From: Sanderia malayensis
Taxonomy: Eukaryota > Cnidaria > Scyphozoa > Semaeostomeae > Pelagiidae
NCBI GenBank assembly: GCA_013076295.1
Contig: RQOL01000024.1
Span: 4,541,158-4,605,157, forward strand
Reading direction: 5' to 3'
Length of the DNA: 64,000 nt
Both the position numbers and the translations under genes were made by a program. This document shows, piece after piece, positions 62,469 to 64,000 of the stretch. The stretch's first letter is position 1; the number at the start of each line of letters is the position of its first letter. Below the pieces are notes generated by a model. The model saw only the letters and a list, made by a program, of their open reading frames with translations, ran no database searches and was not told the origin of the DNA.

Positions 62469-64000
62469 ATAAGAAAGACCAATCATCACAACCCAGCAGT
62501 AAGTCCATACATTTCGTTCTTTAACGTACAGCTACACTGTACTTGATGTTGGTGGAAAGTTTTTATGAACATTCCTTATGATTATTGTTACCATAAGCTT
62601 ACCTGAGAATCTTGCAATAAGTTTATTTGTAAAGTGACTGCATTCTTACGTAATTTGTTATGCTAACCCCTGTAACTCTCATTGTTCCCTTGCAGTAGAA
62701 GTTCACCAAGAACTAGAAGAGCCTGGTAGGGAAGCTAATGTGAAAAGTGAATGCATATTACCAAAATGATTATGGAAAAATCATCTCACCTAGTTTATTT
62801 CTATATGTTTACTATAATTCTCACAATTGTGTTTTTTACAGTTGCAGTTCAACAAGAAAATGAAGAAACTGGTATGGAGTATATGTGAAGGATGCATTCT
62901 TTATCTCGTTTGTATTTATGGTGTTACATACTTCTTCATAATTATGTTTTCTTACAGTTGAAGTTCAGAAAGAAAATGAACAACCCGGTAAGAACTTTAG
63001 GTCAAGAAAGCCCTCATTTTTACTGACATTGTTTGTATTTGTCTCTTAAACATCTCATATAATTATACTTTCTTACAGTTGAAATTCATCAAGAAAATGA
63101 TGAACCTGGTAAGAAATTTATGCCAAGAATGGTACCATTCCTACTTACATTGTTCATATGTGTGGTCTTGGTTTGACATTTTGTTATCATAGCTACTTTT
63201 CTTGCAGCTGAAATTTACCATGAAAATGAAGAAACTGGTATGGAGTTTATGTCACGAATCTCTGCACACTTAGTTATTGCATTTATATTTATGGTTGTAC
63301 ATATTTTTTCATAATTATGTTTTCTTACAGTTGAAGTTCACAAAGAAAACGAAGAACCCTGTAAGAAATTTAGGTCAAGAAAGCCCTCATTTTTACTGAC
63401 ATTGTTTATATTTATCTCTTAAATATTTCATATAATTATATTTTCTTACAGTTGAAATTCATCAAGAAAATGATGAACGTGGTAAGAAATTTATGCCAAG
63501 AATGGCTCCATTCCTATTTACATTGTTCATATTTGTGGTCTTGGTCTGACATTTTTTATCAAAGTTATTTTTTCTTGCAGTTGAAATTTACCATGAAAAT
63601 GAAGAAACTGGTATGGAGTATATGTGAAGGATGCATTCTTTATCTCGTTTGTATTTATGGTATTACATACTTCATCATAATTATGTTTTCTTACAGTTGA
63701 AGTTCACAAAGAAAACGAAGAACCCTGTAAGAAATTTAGGTCAAGAAAGCTCTCATTTTTACTGACATTGTTTATATTTATCTCTTAAATATTTCATATA
63801 ATTATATTTTCTTACAGTTGAAATTCATCAAGAAAATGATGAACGTGGTAAGAAATTTATGCCAAGAATGGCTCCATTCCTATTTACATTGTTCATATTT
63901 GTGGTCTTGGTCTGACATTTTTTATCAAAGTTATTTTTTCTTGCAGTTGAAATTTGCCATGAAAATGAAGAAACTGGTAAGGAGTTTATGTCAAGAATGG
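62469..64000 (+). CDS. Tandem array of 30-nt microexons encoding an acidic decapeptide repeat (continues past edge)
   Basis: Twelve exons of exactly 30 nt, each bounded by AG and GT in phase 1: starts 62469, 62696, 62842, 62958, 63079, 63208, 63331, 63452, 63581, 63697, 63818, 63947. From the second onward each encodes a variant of [IVAF]-E-[VI]-[HQY]-x-E-[NL]-[ED]-[EQ]-[PTR], for example VEVHKENEEP, VEIHQENDEP and VEIYHENEET. Introns are mostly 86-116 bp with TTTTCTTACAG-type acceptors. Because every exon is 30 nt and symmetric, any number can be skipped without frame change. Exons 4-6, 7-9 and 10-12 form a three-exon higher-order repeat of 373 then 366 bp. The product would be a Glu-rich, probably extended or coiled tail. 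The array runs off the right edge; its end is not seen. Confidence 0.8.

Noticed and set aside
62469..64000. CRISPR-like array of regularly spaced short repeats
   Set aside because: The 30-nt repeats are coding, bounded by splice sites, in an intron-rich eukaryotic gene. The spacers are themselves repeated introns rather than unique sequences.
1..64000. tRNA genes
   Set aside because: I looked for the B-box GGTTCRANNCC in a plausible clover-leaf context and found none. GGTTCGAG at about 10914 lies at the edge of a GDAP2 exon.

Overview
This is AT-rich invertebrate genomic DNA with many short introns, GT-AG splice sites and abundant small DNA transposons. Bacterial features such as operons or ribosome binding sites are absent. 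The gene set is conserved metazoan: BCKDHB, TENT5, GDAP2, TAF12 and a TIAM/still-life RhoGEF. The RhoGEF keeps an N-terminal WH1-like domain, as in fly still life. That domain, a secreted helical-hairpin protein resembling cnidarian-type pore formers, and a multicopy PIN-like transposon protein make a cnidarian my best guess. This is an inference; the species cannot be fixed from the sequence.

Layout. 1-1574: 5' end of BCKDHB on the minus strand, running off the left edge. 3659-4837: single-exon TENT5, minus. 9164-19197: GDAP2, 13 recognised exons, minus, with one in-frame TGA; its introns hold a foldback element and a 5S-like fragment. 19800-25101: ten-finger C2H2 protein, minus. 25953-26078: possible terminal exon of an unknown plus-strand gene. 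26356-30759: TAF12, 8 exons, minus. 30760-33866: transposon debris, including a TA-flanked MITE nested in a LINE reverse-transcriptase remnant. 33867-49918: TIAM/SIF-like RhoGEF, 29 exons, minus, with a 2.7 kb near-palindromic element in one intron. 49919-56836: no gene recognised. 56837-60329: secreted protein with a hydrophobic hairpin and three beta/gamma-crystallin-like motifs, plus. 60583 to the right edge: a zinc-ribbon protein followed by a tandem array of 30-nt microexons, plus.

The neighbours do not form a pathway. They are independent housekeeping, signalling and transcription genes. The most unusual part is the right edge. There, at least twelve exons of exactly 30 nt, all in phase 1, each encode a variant of an acidic decapeptide. 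They are arranged as a three-exon higher-order repeat of about 366-373 bp that continues beyond the window.

Exon models were built by hand from splice consensus, reading phase and recalled family conservation. No alignment or RNA evidence was available.
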